Shown piece after piece: positions 1 to 11,065 of a stretch of 64,000 nucleotides of DNA. Source of the DNA: an uncultured Roseicyclus sp. (GTDB lineage: Bacteria > Pseudomonadota > Alphaproteobacteria > Rhodobacterales > Rhodobacteraceae). Both the position numbers and the translations under genes were made by a program. The notes below the pieces were generated by a model, which was given only the letters and a program-made list of their open reading frames with translations, was not told the origin of the DNA and searched no databases. The stretch is taken from assembly GCA_947491935.1 (NCBI GenBank), contig CANLLF010000002.1:248001-312000 (forward strand), written 5' to 3'. Position 1 is the stretch's first letter, and each line of letters opens with the position of its first letter.

Positions 1-354
1 GGCGTTCACGCGGTGTTCGATTCAGTCGGCGCCGGGATGATCGCCCATTACAGTCAGGCCCTGGCCAAAGACGCGCAGATTTTCTTCTACGGCACGTTGG
101 ACGAAAAACTGCCGGAGCTGCCCATGATGTACCTCTATCAGGCCAATGCCACGTTCAAACCCTACTCGTTGTTTCACTACATCGAAGACGCGGATTGGAA
201 GTGGAAAGGCCTCGATTTCGTGTACGGGGCGTTGGCCTCCGGACGGCTGCAGCCCAACATCGATCGGGTGTTCCCGATGGAGGAGCTGCAGCAGGCTTGG
301 GAATACCTGCGCGCCCCGCGCCAGAGCCACGGGAAGGTCATGATCAAGGTTTAA
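1..354 (+). CDS. Zinc-type alcohol dehydrogenase/quinone reductase family protein, C-terminal part (5' truncated by window)
   Basis: The reading frame is open from base 1 and ends at TAA 352-354, so only the last 117 residues are present. They read as the C-terminal half of the NAD(P)H-binding domain of a medium-chain dehydrogenase: an early VFDSVG strand, a YGTL strand, then a C-terminal PMEELQQAWEYL helix and the family ending HGKVMIKV. Members reduce quinones or enones with NADPH; the substrate cannot be told from this fragment. The next gene starts 191 bp downstream on the same strand, so co-transcription is possible but not shown. Confidence 0.8.
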   Translation, partial: GVHAVFDSVGAGMIAHYSQALAKDAQIFFYGTLDEKLPELPMMYLYQANATFKPYSLFHYIEDADWKWKGLDFVYGALASGRLQPNIDRVFPMEELQQAWEYLRAPRQSHGKVMIKV

Positions 355-545
355 TTGTCCATTCCAATGGTTGTGGCCAGTGGAGAGGCTTGTGAGCCAT
401 CCCATCCGGCAAGTTGTCCTGACGCGTGCAGTGCCCGAACGGTCACAACTCTGCCCCGCTTCACACCTGCCGGGCGGTTCTGCATCCTCCACTCTTTCAA
501 TCGCCTATCCGACGGCTAGAGTGGCTTGAATTGGGGGGCAGGCAC

Positions 546-2162
546 ATGAACGAATGGTGGCGCAGCGCGGTGATCTATCAGGTCTATCCGCGCTCATTTC
601 AGGACGATAACGGCGACGGTGTCGGGGATCTGCGTGGTATAACCCGCCGCCTCGATCACATCGTTGAGCTTGGCGTGGATTGCATCTGGTTGTCTCCGAT
701 CTTCGCCTCGCCGCAGGCGGATATGGGCTATGACGTGTCGGATTACCGGGCGGTGGACCCGCTGTTCGGGGATGACGCGGCCTTTGATGAATTGATCGAC
801 GCCGCCCACGCGAAGGGCTTGAAGATCATCGTGGATCAGGTGCTGTCCCACACCTCGGATCAACACGAGTGGTTCAAGCAATCCCGCATCAGCCGCGACA
901 ACGACAAGGCGGATTGGTATGTCTGGGCCGACCCGCTGCCCGATGGCGCGCCGCCGACGAATTGGCACAGCCATTTCGGCGGCCCGGCCTGGGAGTTCGA
1001 CCCCGGGCGCGGGCAATACTACCTGCACAACTTTCTCGCATCGCAGCCCGATCTCAACTTCCACAATCCCGATGTGATCGATGCGATCCTGGAGACCTGC
1101 AAATTCTGGCTGGATCGCGGGCTCGACGGCTTCCGCCTGGATACGGTGAACTACTATTTCCACGATCAGTCGTTGCGCTCCAACCCGCCGGCGCAGGCAA
1201 AGCCGCAGGTGATGGCGACCGATCTCTACGGCATGCAGGACAATATCTATAACAAGACGCGGCCCGAAAACCTTGCGTTTCTGGAGCGGCTGCGCGCCCT
1301 GACGGACCAGTATTCCGAGATCATGATGGTCGGCGAAGTGGGCGAGATGGGGCACAAATCCATCGAGATCATGGGGGACTACACCAAGGGCACGACGCGT
1401 CTGCACATGGCCTACAGCTTCGCCATGCTTGGCCCCGATTTCACGGCGGAGCATTTCCAGACCTGTATCGAGGGTTTTCAGCGCGGCGCGCCGGACGGCC
1501 ATCCATATTGGTCGTTCAGCAACCACGATGTCACGCGCCATGTCAGCCGGTGGGCCAAATACGCGGTGTCCGAGGACGCCATGGCGCGGCTGACCTGCGC
1601 GATGTTGATGGCGTTTGAGGGGACGATCGGGATCTATCAGGGCGAGGAACTGGGCCAGACCGAAACGGAGATGACGTTCGAAGAGCTCACCGATCCACCC
1701 GCCATCCGTTTCTGGCCCGCCGTGAAGGGCCGCGACGGATGCCGCACGCCCATGGTGTGGGAGAAGGACGCGCCCCATGCAGGGTTTTCCACGGCCAAGC
1801 CTTGGCTTCCTGTCAAGCCGCCGCAGGCCGCAAACGCCGTTGATCAGCAGGGGTCGGACGGCATCCTGGCCTTCTACAAGGATATGATTGCGCGGCGGAA
1901 GGGCAGCCCGGCCCTGGCCCGCGGAACGACGACATTCCTGCCGCTACCCGAACCCGTTCTCGGGTTTACACGGGCGGCGAAGGAAGAGACGCTGACCTGC
2001 CTGTTCAACCTGTCGCCAGAGCTGAAAACCTTTGCGATAAGCGGTGGTGCGGGGATCGATTTCTCGAACGGAGCGGATCTGGCCGGGGGCGTTCTGACCC
2101 TACGGGGCAACGGGTTTGCCTACCTGTCACATGGCCTGGGTTTTGAAATCAAACCCGGCTAG
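546..2162 (+). CDS. aglA: Alpha-glucosidase, glycoside hydrolase family 13
   Basis: This 538-residue cytosolic GH13 enzyme should hydrolyse terminal alpha-1,4 (or alpha-1,6) glucosyl bonds of small malto-oligosaccharides or sucrose-type sugars. The start WWRSAVIYQVYPRSFQD is typical of oligo-1,6-/alpha-glucosidases. Conserved region I is DQVLSHTSDQH (97-107), the nucleophile is D199 in GFRLD, the acid/base is E264 in MVGEVGE, and the third carboxylate is D328 in FSNHD. ATG 546 is chosen because a G-rich Shine-Dalgarno (ggggggca) precedes it and family homology begins there, although the frame is open further upstream. It converges on glgP and probably supplies glucose from glycogen breakdown products or imported maltosides. 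Confidence 0.9.
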   Translation: MNEWWRSAVIYQVYPRSFQDDNGDGVGDLRGITRRLDHIVELGVDCIWLSPIFASPQADMGYDVSDYRAVDPLFGDDAAFDELIDAAHAKGLKIIVDQVLSHTSDQHEWFKQSRISRDNDKADWYVWADPLPDGAPPTNWHSHFGGPAWEFDPGRGQYYLHNFLASQPDLNFHNPDVIDAILETCKFWLDRGLDGFRLDTVNYYFHDQSLRSNPPAQAKPQVMATDLYGMQDNIYNKTRPENLAFLERLRALTDQYSEIMMVGEVGEMGHKSIEIMGDYTKGTTRLHMAYSFAMLGPDFTAEHFQTCIEGFQRGAPDGHPYWSFSNHDVTRHVSRWAKYAVSEDAMARLTCAMLMAFEGTIGIYQGEELGQTETEMTFEELTDPPAIRFWPAVKGRDGCRTPMVWEKDAPHAGFSTAKPWLPVKPPQAANAVDQQGSDGILAFYKDMIARRKGSPALARGTTTFLPLPEPVLGFTRAAKEETLTCLFNLSPELKTFAISGGAGIDFSNGADLAGGVLTLRGNGFAYLSHGLGFEIKPG

Positions 2163-4552
2163 GTCAGGCTCTCGGCGCCCCAGATATCGGCCATATAGCC
2201 CTTGATGGTCCGGTCCGACGAGAAATGGCCCGACCCCGCGATGTTGCGCAGGGCCAGCCTGTTCCAATGGTCCCGGTCCGCGTAGGCCCGCTCGACTTCG
2301 GCCTGACACGTGACGTAACTGTCGAAATCCGATGCCACCAAGAATGGATCGTGAGTCCAGGTGGCATCCACCAATCCGTTGTGGCGATCCGTGTCATCGC
2401 GGCTGAACCGCCCCTCGACGATCAATTGCAGGATGTCCTGAAGCGGCTGGCTGGCAAGGATCGCTTCACGCGCATGATCCTCCACCCGGTAGCGGGCCTG
2501 CACCTCATCGGCATCCATCCCGAACAGGAAGAAGTTGTCGGGCCCCACATGCTCCCGGATTTCGACATTCGCGCCGTCCAGCGTTCCAATGGTCAGCGCG
2601 CCGTTCATCGTGAACTTCATGTTGCCGGTGCCAGACGCTTCCTTGCCGGCAGTCGAGATCTGTTCGGACAGATCCGTGGCGGGGATCAGGCGCTGCGCCA
2701 TCGAAACGTTGTAATTGGCCGGATAGATCACCTTCAGCAGATCGCCCGTGACGGGATCGGAATTGATCGTGCGCGCCACGTCATTGATGAAGTGGATGAT
2801 GCCTTTGGCGGTAAAATATCCCGGGGCCGCCTTGCCCCCGAAAATCTTTACGCGCGGTGCCCAGTCGCCGTTCGGGTTGTCACGGATCGCCGACCAGCGC
2901 GCGATGGTTTCGAAGACATTCAGAAGCTGCCGCTTGTATTCATGCATGCGCTTGATCTGCACATCGAACATCGCATCGGGATCGAGCGATAAACCCAGTT
3001 GGTCCGCCGCCCAGTTCGACAGGGCCACCTTGTTCTGGCGCTTGGCGGCCCCGATCGCATCGCGCACGCCGTTGTCGGCTTCATGGGACGCAAGAGCCGA
3101 CAGGCGGCTCAGATCGCGCTCCCACCCGGTGCCAATCGTGTCGGTCAGCACCTGCGACAGGGCCGGGTTCGACAGGCGGAGCCACCGTCGCGGGGTGACG
3201 CCATTGGTCTGGTTCACGATCCGGCCGGGATAGGCCGCGTTCAGCCCGGCAAACACGGTGTCCTGCATCAGGTGCGTGTGCAGCGCCGAGACGCCGTTGA
3301 CGTGGGACGCCATCACGAAGGCCAGCGTGCCCATATGGACCTGATCATTGTGGACAATGGCCAACTCGGCCCCGCAACCGGTCGCCGCCTGATGCTCCGC
3401 GTCGATCCGCTCGATGATCTGCATATGGCGCGGCAGGATGCGCCCCACGAGCCACGTCGACCACGCCTCGAGCGCCTCGGGGAGCAGCGTGTGATTGGTG
3501 TAGTTCAAGCAGCCACGCGCAATGCGTTTGGCCTCGTCCCACGGCAACCCGCGGTCATCCATCAGCAGCCGGATCAATTCCGGGCCTGCCAGGGCGGGAT
3601 GCGTATCGTTCATCTGAATCGCGACCTTCTCCGGCAGAAGCGCAAGGTCGTCATATTCGCTTAGGAACCGGCGCAGGATGTCCTGCAACGCGGCGGAGGT
3701 CAGGAAAAACTCCTGCTTCAGGCGCAGTTCCTTGCCGCTGTCCGTCGTGTCCTCCGGGTAGAGAACCCGCGACAGGGTGCGGGCGAGCGCTTCAGGCGCC
3801 GCGGCAGCGGTGTGATCGCCCGAATTGAACTGCTCAAGGTCGAAAAGCTCCGTCGGATGGGCGCCCCAAAGGCGCAGAGTGTTGGCCCAATGGCCCTCCC
3901 AGCCCACAACCGGCATGTCGTAGGCGCGGGCGTAGACGGTCTCCGCCGGGTGCCAGGTGGCGTGCCCCTCGGCCTCGGTCACGTGGCCTTTGAAACCGAT
4001 GGAATAGCGCGCCTCGGGGCGCTCGAATTCCCATGGATGCGGCTGGTTCAGCCAATCTTCGGGATGCTCCACCTGACGGCCACCCTCGAAGCGCTGGCGG
4101 AACAGGCCATGTTCGTACCGGATGCCGTAGCCATAGGCCGGGCATTGCAGGGTTGACATGCTTTCCAGGAAACACGCGGCCAACCGGCCCAAACCGCCAT
4201 TGCCAAGCGCGGCATCGGGTTCATCCTCGATCACATCGGCAAGGCTGATCCCTTCGGCGTCGAGCACCTCGCGGACGGTGTCGAACAGGCCCAGATTCAT
4301 CATCGCGTCGGCCAGAACACGGCCGATCAGGAACTCCATCGACAGGTAGTAGACGCGCTTGCCCTGCGCCTCATAGGTGCGCCGGGTGGCGGCGAACCAA
4401 GGCTCGATGATGATGTCGCGCACGCCATAGCTGACGGCCATACGCCAATCATACAGGCTGGCATGGGATTTGTCCTTGCCGAGCGTATAGGTCAGATGCT
4501 GCGAGATGCGGGCACGCAGCGCCTCGGCCGACAGATCATTCATCACGTTCAT
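2159..4552 (-). CDS. glgP: Glycogen/starch/alpha-glucan phosphorylase
   Basis: A 797-residue enzyme of normal length that releases glucose-1-phosphate from non-reducing ends of glycogen using phosphate and PLP. The PLP lysine lies in EASGTGNMKFTMNGA (about K646), and YYLSMEFLIGR, GNGGLGRLAACF and RMHEYKRQLLN are phosphorylase signatures. An ATG also lies at 4558, but the AGGGG ribosome site directly abuts it and is about 6 nt from ATG 4552, so 4552 is preferred. It is the last gene of the glg operon, 35-41 bp after pgm, which would take its product. Its stop overlaps the aglA stop through a shared CTAG. Confidence 0.95.
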   Translation of the reverse strand: MNVMNDLSAEALRARISQHLTYTLGKDKSHASLYDWRMAVSYGVRDIIIEPWFAATRRTYEAQGKRVYYLSMEFLIGRVLADAMMNLGLFDTVREVLDAEGISLADVIEDEPDAALGNGGLGRLAACFLESMSTLQCPAYGYGIRYEHGLFRQRFEGGRQVEHPEDWLNQPHPWEFERPEARYSIGFKGHVTEAEGHATWHPAETVYARAYDMPVVGWEGHWANTLRLWGAHPTELFDLEQFNSGDHTAAAAPEALARTLSRVLYPEDTTDSGKELRLKQEFFLTSAALQDILRRFLSEYDDLALLPEKVAIQMNDTHPALAGPELIRLLMDDRGLPWDEAKRIARGCLNYTNHTLLPEALEAWSTWLVGRILPRHMQIIERIDAEHQAATGCGAELAIVHNDQVHMGTLAFVMASHVNGVSALHTHLMQDTVFAGLNAAYPGRIVNQTNGVTPRRWLRLSNPALSQVLTDTIGTGWERDLSRLSALASHEADNGVRDAIGAAKRQNKVALSNWAADQLGLSLDPDAMFDVQIKRMHEYKRQLLNVFETIARWSAIRDNPNGDWAPRVKIFGGKAAPGYFTAKGIIHFINDVARTINSDPVTGDLLKVIYPANYNVSMAQRLIPATDLSEQISTAGKEASGTGNMKFTMNGALTIGTLDGANVEIREHVGPDNFFLFGMDADEVQARYRVEDHAREAILASQPLQDILQLIVEGRFSRDDTDRHNGLVDATWTHDPFLVASDFDSYVTCQAEVERAYADRDHWNRLALRNIAGSGHFSSDRTIKGYMADIWGAESLT

Positions 4553-4593
4553 CGACATCCCCTGTCGCGTCTCTCATGCGCGCAGGCGTGATG

Positions 4594-6273
<1,680 letters not shown>

Positions 6274-8358
6274 CTAGTGTGGCGTCTCGTGCGAAAAAAC
6301 GACCACCGCGTCGGCGGCGACGTGCATGCCCTGCGTCACGCGGATTGCATCGTCCTGGCTGGTGTCGAACCGCCGCACCCAGGCTTCGCCCTCCGGCAGG
6401 TCAGGCGGTCTGATCTCAACGGCCTTCCCCCGGTTCAACACGATCAGCAATGCGCCTTGGCGTTGCACATATTCCGGGGTGCCGGAGGCCATGCGCATTT
6501 CGGCGACCAGCGTGTCGAGGTTGGGGTTGTCCCAATCCTCCTGCCGCATCGCTTCGCCATTGGCGCGGCGCCAGAACAGATCCGGTTCGCCATCGATCAC
6601 CCGCTGGCGGGAATGCAGAAACCGGCGCTGCCGCAGGAGCGGATGCATCCGGCGAAACGCGATGGCCTGTTGGCAGAAGGTAAAAAACGGGTCGTCTTGC
6701 TCCGGCCAGTTCACCCATCCGATTTCGTTGTCCTGGCAATAGGCGTTGTTGTTGCCGCCCTGCGAATTGCTCAGCTCATCACCGGCCAGGATCATCGGCG
6801 TGCCCTGGGACAGCATCAGCGTCGCCACGAGGTTGCGCTTGCGCCGGGTGCGCGCGGCGATGATCGCCGGCTCATCCGACGGCCCCTCAACCCCCATATT
6901 GTCGGAATGGTTGTTGGAGTGGCCGTCGCGATTGTCCTCGCCATTGGCCAGGTTGTGCTTGGTCGAATAGCTGACGGTATCTTGTAAGGTGAACCCGTCA
7001 TGGGCGGTCAGGAAGTTCAGGGACGAGGTCGCCGCTCGGCCGTCATGGTCGAAGAATTGCGCGGAGCCCGACAGCCGCGCGGCGAGGTCGGCCACCTTGC
7101 CCGGATCCCCGCGCCAGAACTCCCGCACGTTGTCGCGGTACTTGTCGTTCCATTCGGCAAACGGGGCGGGATAGGCCCCCAGCTGGTACCCGCCGGGGCC
7201 AATGTCCCATGGCTCGGCGATCAGTTTGACGCGGTTGAGCACCGGATCCTGCCCGATGGCCCGAAAGAACGGGCCGTTGCGGTCAAAACCCGTGCGGGTC
7301 CGGCCAAGCGTGGTGCACAGGTCGAACCGGAAGCCATCCACATGCATAAGCTCGACCCAGTAGCGCAGGCTATCCATCATCAGCCGCATCACGAACGGGT
7401 TCTCGAAATCAAGCGTGTTGCCGCAGCCCGCATCGTCAAGATAATAGCGCCGGTCATCGGCCAGCCGGTAGTAGCTGGCATTATCAAGCCCCCTGAACAT
7501 CAATGTCGGCCCCATCTCCGAGCCTTCGGCGGTGTGGTTGTAGACGACGTCGAGGATCACCTCGATCCCGGCGCTGTGGAACCGCGCGACCATCTGCCGG
7601 AACTCCGCAATGTCGCCACCCGTCAGGTAGCGCGGATCGGGCGCGAAGAAGCCGTGGGTCATGTAACCCCAGTAATTCGTCAGCCCCCGGTCGATCAGGA
7701 ATTTCTCGTTCAGGAAGGCCTGCACAGGCAGAAGCTCGATCGCCGTGACGCCGAGATTGTTCAAGTGCTCCAAGATCGGGTCCGACGCCATGGCAAGGAA
7801 CGTGCCCCGATTGGGAATATCCGCCCGGCCTGCGGTCAGGCCCTTCACATGGGCCTCGTAGATCACCGTGCTTTCGAGGGCGTGGTTGGGTCGGGCTAGC
7901 GCGCCATGTACGTCTGGCATCGGATGGACGACGACACAGCGCGGCATGTAGGGCGCGCTGTCGGTCTTGTCGAAGCTGCGGTCCTTGTCCTTGTGCCCGA
8001 CCTTGTAGCCGTAAAGCGACGGATGCCATGCCGGGTGCCCGGTCAATTGCTTGGCGTAGGGATCGATCAACAGCTTGTAGGGGTTGAACCTGTGGCCGTC
8101 TTGGGGCCGATAGGGGCCGTCCATCCGATAACCGTATTGCTGGCCCGCCTTCATGCCCGGGAAGTAACCGTGCCAGATATGGCCCTCGCGCTCGGGCAGG
8201 GGCACCACCTGATGTTCGGCACCGTTTTCATCGAACAGGCACAGCATCACCCGCGTCGCATGGCGGGAGAACACGGCAAAATTCACACCGTCGCCGTCAA
8301 CGCTCGCCCCCAGCGGAAACGGGCGGCCCGGGCGAATGGGAAAGGCCCCTGCCGTCAC
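6274..8358 (-). CDS. glgX: Glycogen debranching enzyme (isoamylase type)
   Basis: Hydrolyses alpha-1,6 branches of phosphorylase-trimmed glycogen. The N-terminal carbohydrate-binding-like domain begins IRPGRPFPLGASVDGDGVNFAVFS, followed by a GH13 barrel with VILDVVYNHTAEG, nucleophile motif GFRFDL, LIAEPWD (acid/base) and TAHDGFTL. I place the start at GTG 8356-8358, which overlaps the glgA stop as GTGA; this gives 694 residues with homology beginning at once, whereas the in-frame extension upstream is antisense-like sequence inside glgA. Translation is therefore probably coupled to glgA. Confidence 0.93.
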   Translation of the reverse strand: MTAGAFPIRPGRPFPLGASVDGDGVNFAVFSRHATRVMLCLFDENGAEHQVVPLPEREGHIWHGYFPGMKAGQQYGYRMDGPYRPQDGHRFNPYKLLIDPYAKQLTGHPAWHPSLYGYKVGHKDKDRSFDKTDSAPYMPRCVVVHPMPDVHGALARPNHALESTVIYEAHVKGLTAGRADIPNRGTFLAMASDPILEHLNNLGVTAIELLPVQAFLNEKFLIDRGLTNYWGYMTHGFFAPDPRYLTGGDIAEFRQMVARFHSAGIEVILDVVYNHTAEGSEMGPTLMFRGLDNASYYRLADDRRYYLDDAGCGNTLDFENPFVMRLMMDSLRYWVELMHVDGFRFDLCTTLGRTRTGFDRNGPFFRAIGQDPVLNRVKLIAEPWDIGPGGYQLGAYPAPFAEWNDKYRDNVREFWRGDPGKVADLAARLSGSAQFFDHDGRAATSSLNFLTAHDGFTLQDTVSYSTKHNLANGEDNRDGHSNNHSDNMGVEGPSDEPAIIAARTRRKRNLVATLMLSQGTPMILAGDELSNSQGGNNNAYCQDNEIGWVNWPEQDDPFFTFCQQAIAFRRMHPLLRQRRFLHSRQRVIDGEPDLFWRRANGEAMRQEDWDNPNLDTLVAEMRMASGTPEYVQRQGALLIVLNRGKAVEIRPPDLPEGEAWVRRFDTSQDDAIRVTQGMHVAADAVVVFSHETPH

Positions 8359-9785
8359 GAAGGCGCCCCGGCGAGAGAGGCGTAAATCTCGTGGTACTCG
8401 GCGGCCGATGTTTCCCAGCCGACGGGTTGCGCCATCGCATTGCGCTGCGCCTTCCGCCACCCTTTCGGCTGCGCGTAGAGGTCGCAAAGCCGCACGAAAC
8501 TATTCGACAGAGCCTGCGCCGTCACCGGGAAGAACTGGAAGCCGGTGGCCACGCCGCTGGCCAACGCGGCGGGGGAGGCATTGATGACCGTATCGGCAAG
8601 GCCACCTGTCAGGGCGACAAGCGGAAGTGTGCCGTAGCGCAGACCATAAAGCTGCGTCAGACCGCAGGGCTCGAACCGCGACGGGACCAGCACAACATCG
8701 CCCCCCGCCATCATCAGATGCGACAGCGCCTCATCATAGCCGATCTTTACCGACACGTTCGGATGCCGCGCCGCGGCCTCGTGAAGGGCCACTTCCAGAC
8801 GCGGATCGCCCGAGCCCAGAAGCGCCAATTGGCCGCCTCGGTCAAGCAGCGCCGGAAGTGCCTCAAGCAGCAGGTCGATCCCCTTCTGTTCGGTCAGCCG
8901 GGAGACCAGAACGCATAGCGGACCATTTGCCTTACCCAGCCCGAAGGCGGCCTGCACCGCTGTCTTGTTCGCGGATTTGCCAGCCGCCGTTTTGTAAGGC
9001 GTGATGTTCGGATCGGTTTCGGGGCTCCAGGCATCAAGGTCGATGCCGTTGACGATCCCCACAAGGTCGCCCTGACGGTGACGCAGGACGCCCTCCATCC
9101 CCATGCCGAAATCCGGTGTCAGCAGCTCTTCCGCATATGTGCGGGACACGGTGGTGATCTTGGTCGCCCCCATAAGCCCCGCCTTCAGGGCCGAAATCTG
9201 CCCCCAGAATTCGAAGTGATCCGCGTCGAACCGCCCATAATCAAGGCCCAACGTGTCGAGGCGCTCGCCCGCGACATTGCCGTGAAAGGCAATGTTGTGG
9301 ATCGTGAAGACGAAGGGCACATCACAGCCAAGATCATGCATGTATTCCGGCGTGAGGCCCGCCTGCCAATCGTGCCCATGGACGATACCGGGCCTCCAGC
9401 CATCGACGCCCGCATCCGCGATCATCGCGCCCGCTTTGCACAGGGCCGCGAAACGTTCCGGGTTGTCGTCCCAATCCTTGCCGGTTTCGTCGCCGTAAAT
9501 GCCGCCATCTCGGTCATAGAGATGCGGCGCGTCAAGGATCAGCAGGTCGAGGCCCGCAACTTTGCAGGCCAGAAGCCGTGCCTCTCCACCGAACAGATCG
9601 GGCAATTTCTGCGTGGTGGTGGTCTTGCCGAGCTTGTCCAGAACCGCGCGATAGCCCGGCAGCAGCACACGCACCTCATCGCCGTGATCCGCAAGCGCGT
9701 GCGGCAACGCGCCCGCCACATCCGCCAGCCCCCCCGTCTTGATCAACGGGGCGCATTCCGACACGACAAACAGGACGTTGGTCAT
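8355..9785 (-). CDS. glgA: Glycogen synthase (ADP-glucose, GT5)
   Basis: Transfers glucose from ADP-glucose to the growing alpha-1,4-glucan. The 476 residues match the bacterial GT-B family: N-terminal [18 protein letters not shown] with the ADP-glucose-binding KTGGL at 16-20, HGHDWQAGL in the N-domain, and [15 protein letters not shown] plus [21 protein letters not shown] in the C-domain. It overlaps glgC by four bases (ATGA) upstream and glgX by GTGA downstream, so three genes are probably translationally coupled. Confidence 0.95.
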   Translation of the reverse strand: MTNVLFVVSECAPLIKTGGLADVAGALPHALADHGDEVRVLLPGYRAVLDKLGKTTTTQKLPDLFGGEARLLACKVAGLDLLILDAPHLYDRDGGIYGDETGKDWDDNPERFAALCKAGAMIADAGVDGWRPGIVHGHDWQAGLTPEYMHDLGCDVPFVFTIHNIAFHGNVAGERLDTLGLDYGRFDADHFEFWGQISALKAGLMGATKITTVSRTYAEELLTPDFGMGMEGVLRHRQGDLVGIVNGIDLDAWSPETDPNITPYKTAAGKSANKTAVQAAFGLGKANGPLCVLVSRLTEQKGIDLLLEALPALLDRGGQLALLGSGDPRLEVALHEAAARHPNVSVKIGYDEALSHLMMAGGDVVLVPSRFEPCGLTQLYGLRYGTLPLVALTGGLADTVINASPAALASGVATGFQFFPVTAQALSNSFVRLCDLYAQPKGWRKAQRNAMAQPVGWETSAAEYHEIYASLAGAPS

Positions 9786-11038
9786 GAAGCGGCGGCCCGT
9801 TTATCCAACATATCTTGCGTGATCAGGGTCGTGCCACGATCCGTCACGCGGAACCACTTGGCGTCATCTTTCGGATCTTCGCCCACCACGAGGCCTTCGG
9901 GAATGACCACCTTCGAATCGATCACAACCTGGCGCAGCCTGGCGGATCGATGGATCGTCACGTTGGGCAGAACAACCGCATGGTCCAGCACGGCGTAGGA
10001 ATTGGTGTGGACGCCCGTGAAGAGACACGAGTTACGCACCTCCGTCCCCGACACGATGCACCCACCTGACACCATGGAAGAGATCGCCATGCCACGCCTG
10101 TCGCGCTCATCATGGATGAATTTCGCCGGTGGAACGCTTTCGTTATAGGTCCAGATCGGCCAATCGCGGTCCCACAGATCCAGTTCAGGCGTGAAATTCG
10201 TCAGGTCGATATGCGCCTGCCAGAACGCATCGACGGTGCCCACGTCTTTCCAGTAGGCCGGGGCGTCATCGCCGCGCACGCAGCTTTCGTCAAAGCGATG
10301 CGCCATCGCCTTGCCGTTCTTGACGATGTCAGGAATCAGATCATTGCCGAAATCGTGCGAGGAATTCGGATCGGCCGCATCGACCATCAGCAGGTCACGC
10401 AGATATTTCCAGTTGAAGACGTAGATCCCCATGGAGGCCAACGCCACGTCGGGGTCATCGGGTGTGCCAGGGGGATCGGCGGGTTTTTCAAGGAAGCTGG
10501 TGATCTGGCCGGTCTTGTCGGTCGCCATGACGCCAAACGCCGTGGCCTCCATCCGGGGCACGGTCAGGCAGCCGACGGTCACATCCGCCTCCGTTTCCAC
10601 GTGCTGGCGCAGCATGATCTCGTAGTCCATCTTGTAGATGTGATCGCCCGCCAGAATGATCACGTGGTCGATGCCGTAGCTGTCCACGATGTCGATGTTC
10701 TGCGTCACCGCATCGGCGGTGCCCTTGTACCAGCTTTCGGTGCCGCCACGCTGCGAGGCCGGCAGGACATCGAGAAACTCGTTGCGCTCGGCGCCGAAGA
10801 AGTTCCAGCCCCGCTGCACGTGGCGGATCAGGCTGTGGGCCTTGTACTGTGTTGCGATCGCCATCTTGCGGATGCCAGAATTCATCGCGTTCGAAAGGGC
10901 GAAATCAATGATACGCGCCTTGCCGCCGAACGGCACGGCTGGCTTCACCCGGCGGTCTGTCAGTTCCTTCAGACGAGAGCCGCGTCCACCGGCGAGTACG
11001 AAGACCATGGATCTCTGTGTCAGGCGTTTCGTCGGCAT
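9782..11038 (-). CDS. glgC: Glucose-1-phosphate adenylyltransferase
   Basis: Makes ADP-glucose from ATP and glucose-1-phosphate, the committed and usually allosterically controlled step of glycogen synthesis. The 418-residue protein has the nucleotidyl loop [31 protein letters not shown], the glucose-1-P site GTADAV and a left-handed beta-helix C-terminus ([18 protein letters not shown]). A GGAGAG lies about 6 nt before ATG 11038. It sits 27 bp after glgB and overlaps glgA by ATGA. Allosteric effectors cannot be read from the sequence alone. Confidence 0.96.
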   Translation of the reverse strand: MPTKRLTQRSMVFVLAGGRGSRLKELTDRRVKPAVPFGGKARIIDFALSNAMNSGIRKMAIATQYKAHSLIRHVQRGWNFFGAERNEFLDVLPASQRGGTESWYKGTADAVTQNIDIVDSYGIDHVIILAGDHIYKMDYEIMLRQHVETEADVTVGCLTVPRMEATAFGVMATDKTGQITSFLEKPADPPGTPDDPDVALASMGIYVFNWKYLRDLLMVDAADPNSSHDFGNDLIPDIVKNGKAMAHRFDESCVRGDDAPAYWKDVGTVDAFWQAHIDLTNFTPELDLWDRDWPIWTYNESVPPAKFIHDERDRRGMAISSMVSGGCIVSGTEVRNSCLFTGVHTNSYAVLDHAVVLPNVTIHRSARLRQVVIDSKVVIPEGLVVGEDPKDDAKWFRVTDRGTTLITQDMLDKRAAAS

Positions 11039-11065
11039 ATCAGTCTCTCCATCCCTTTGTTGTTC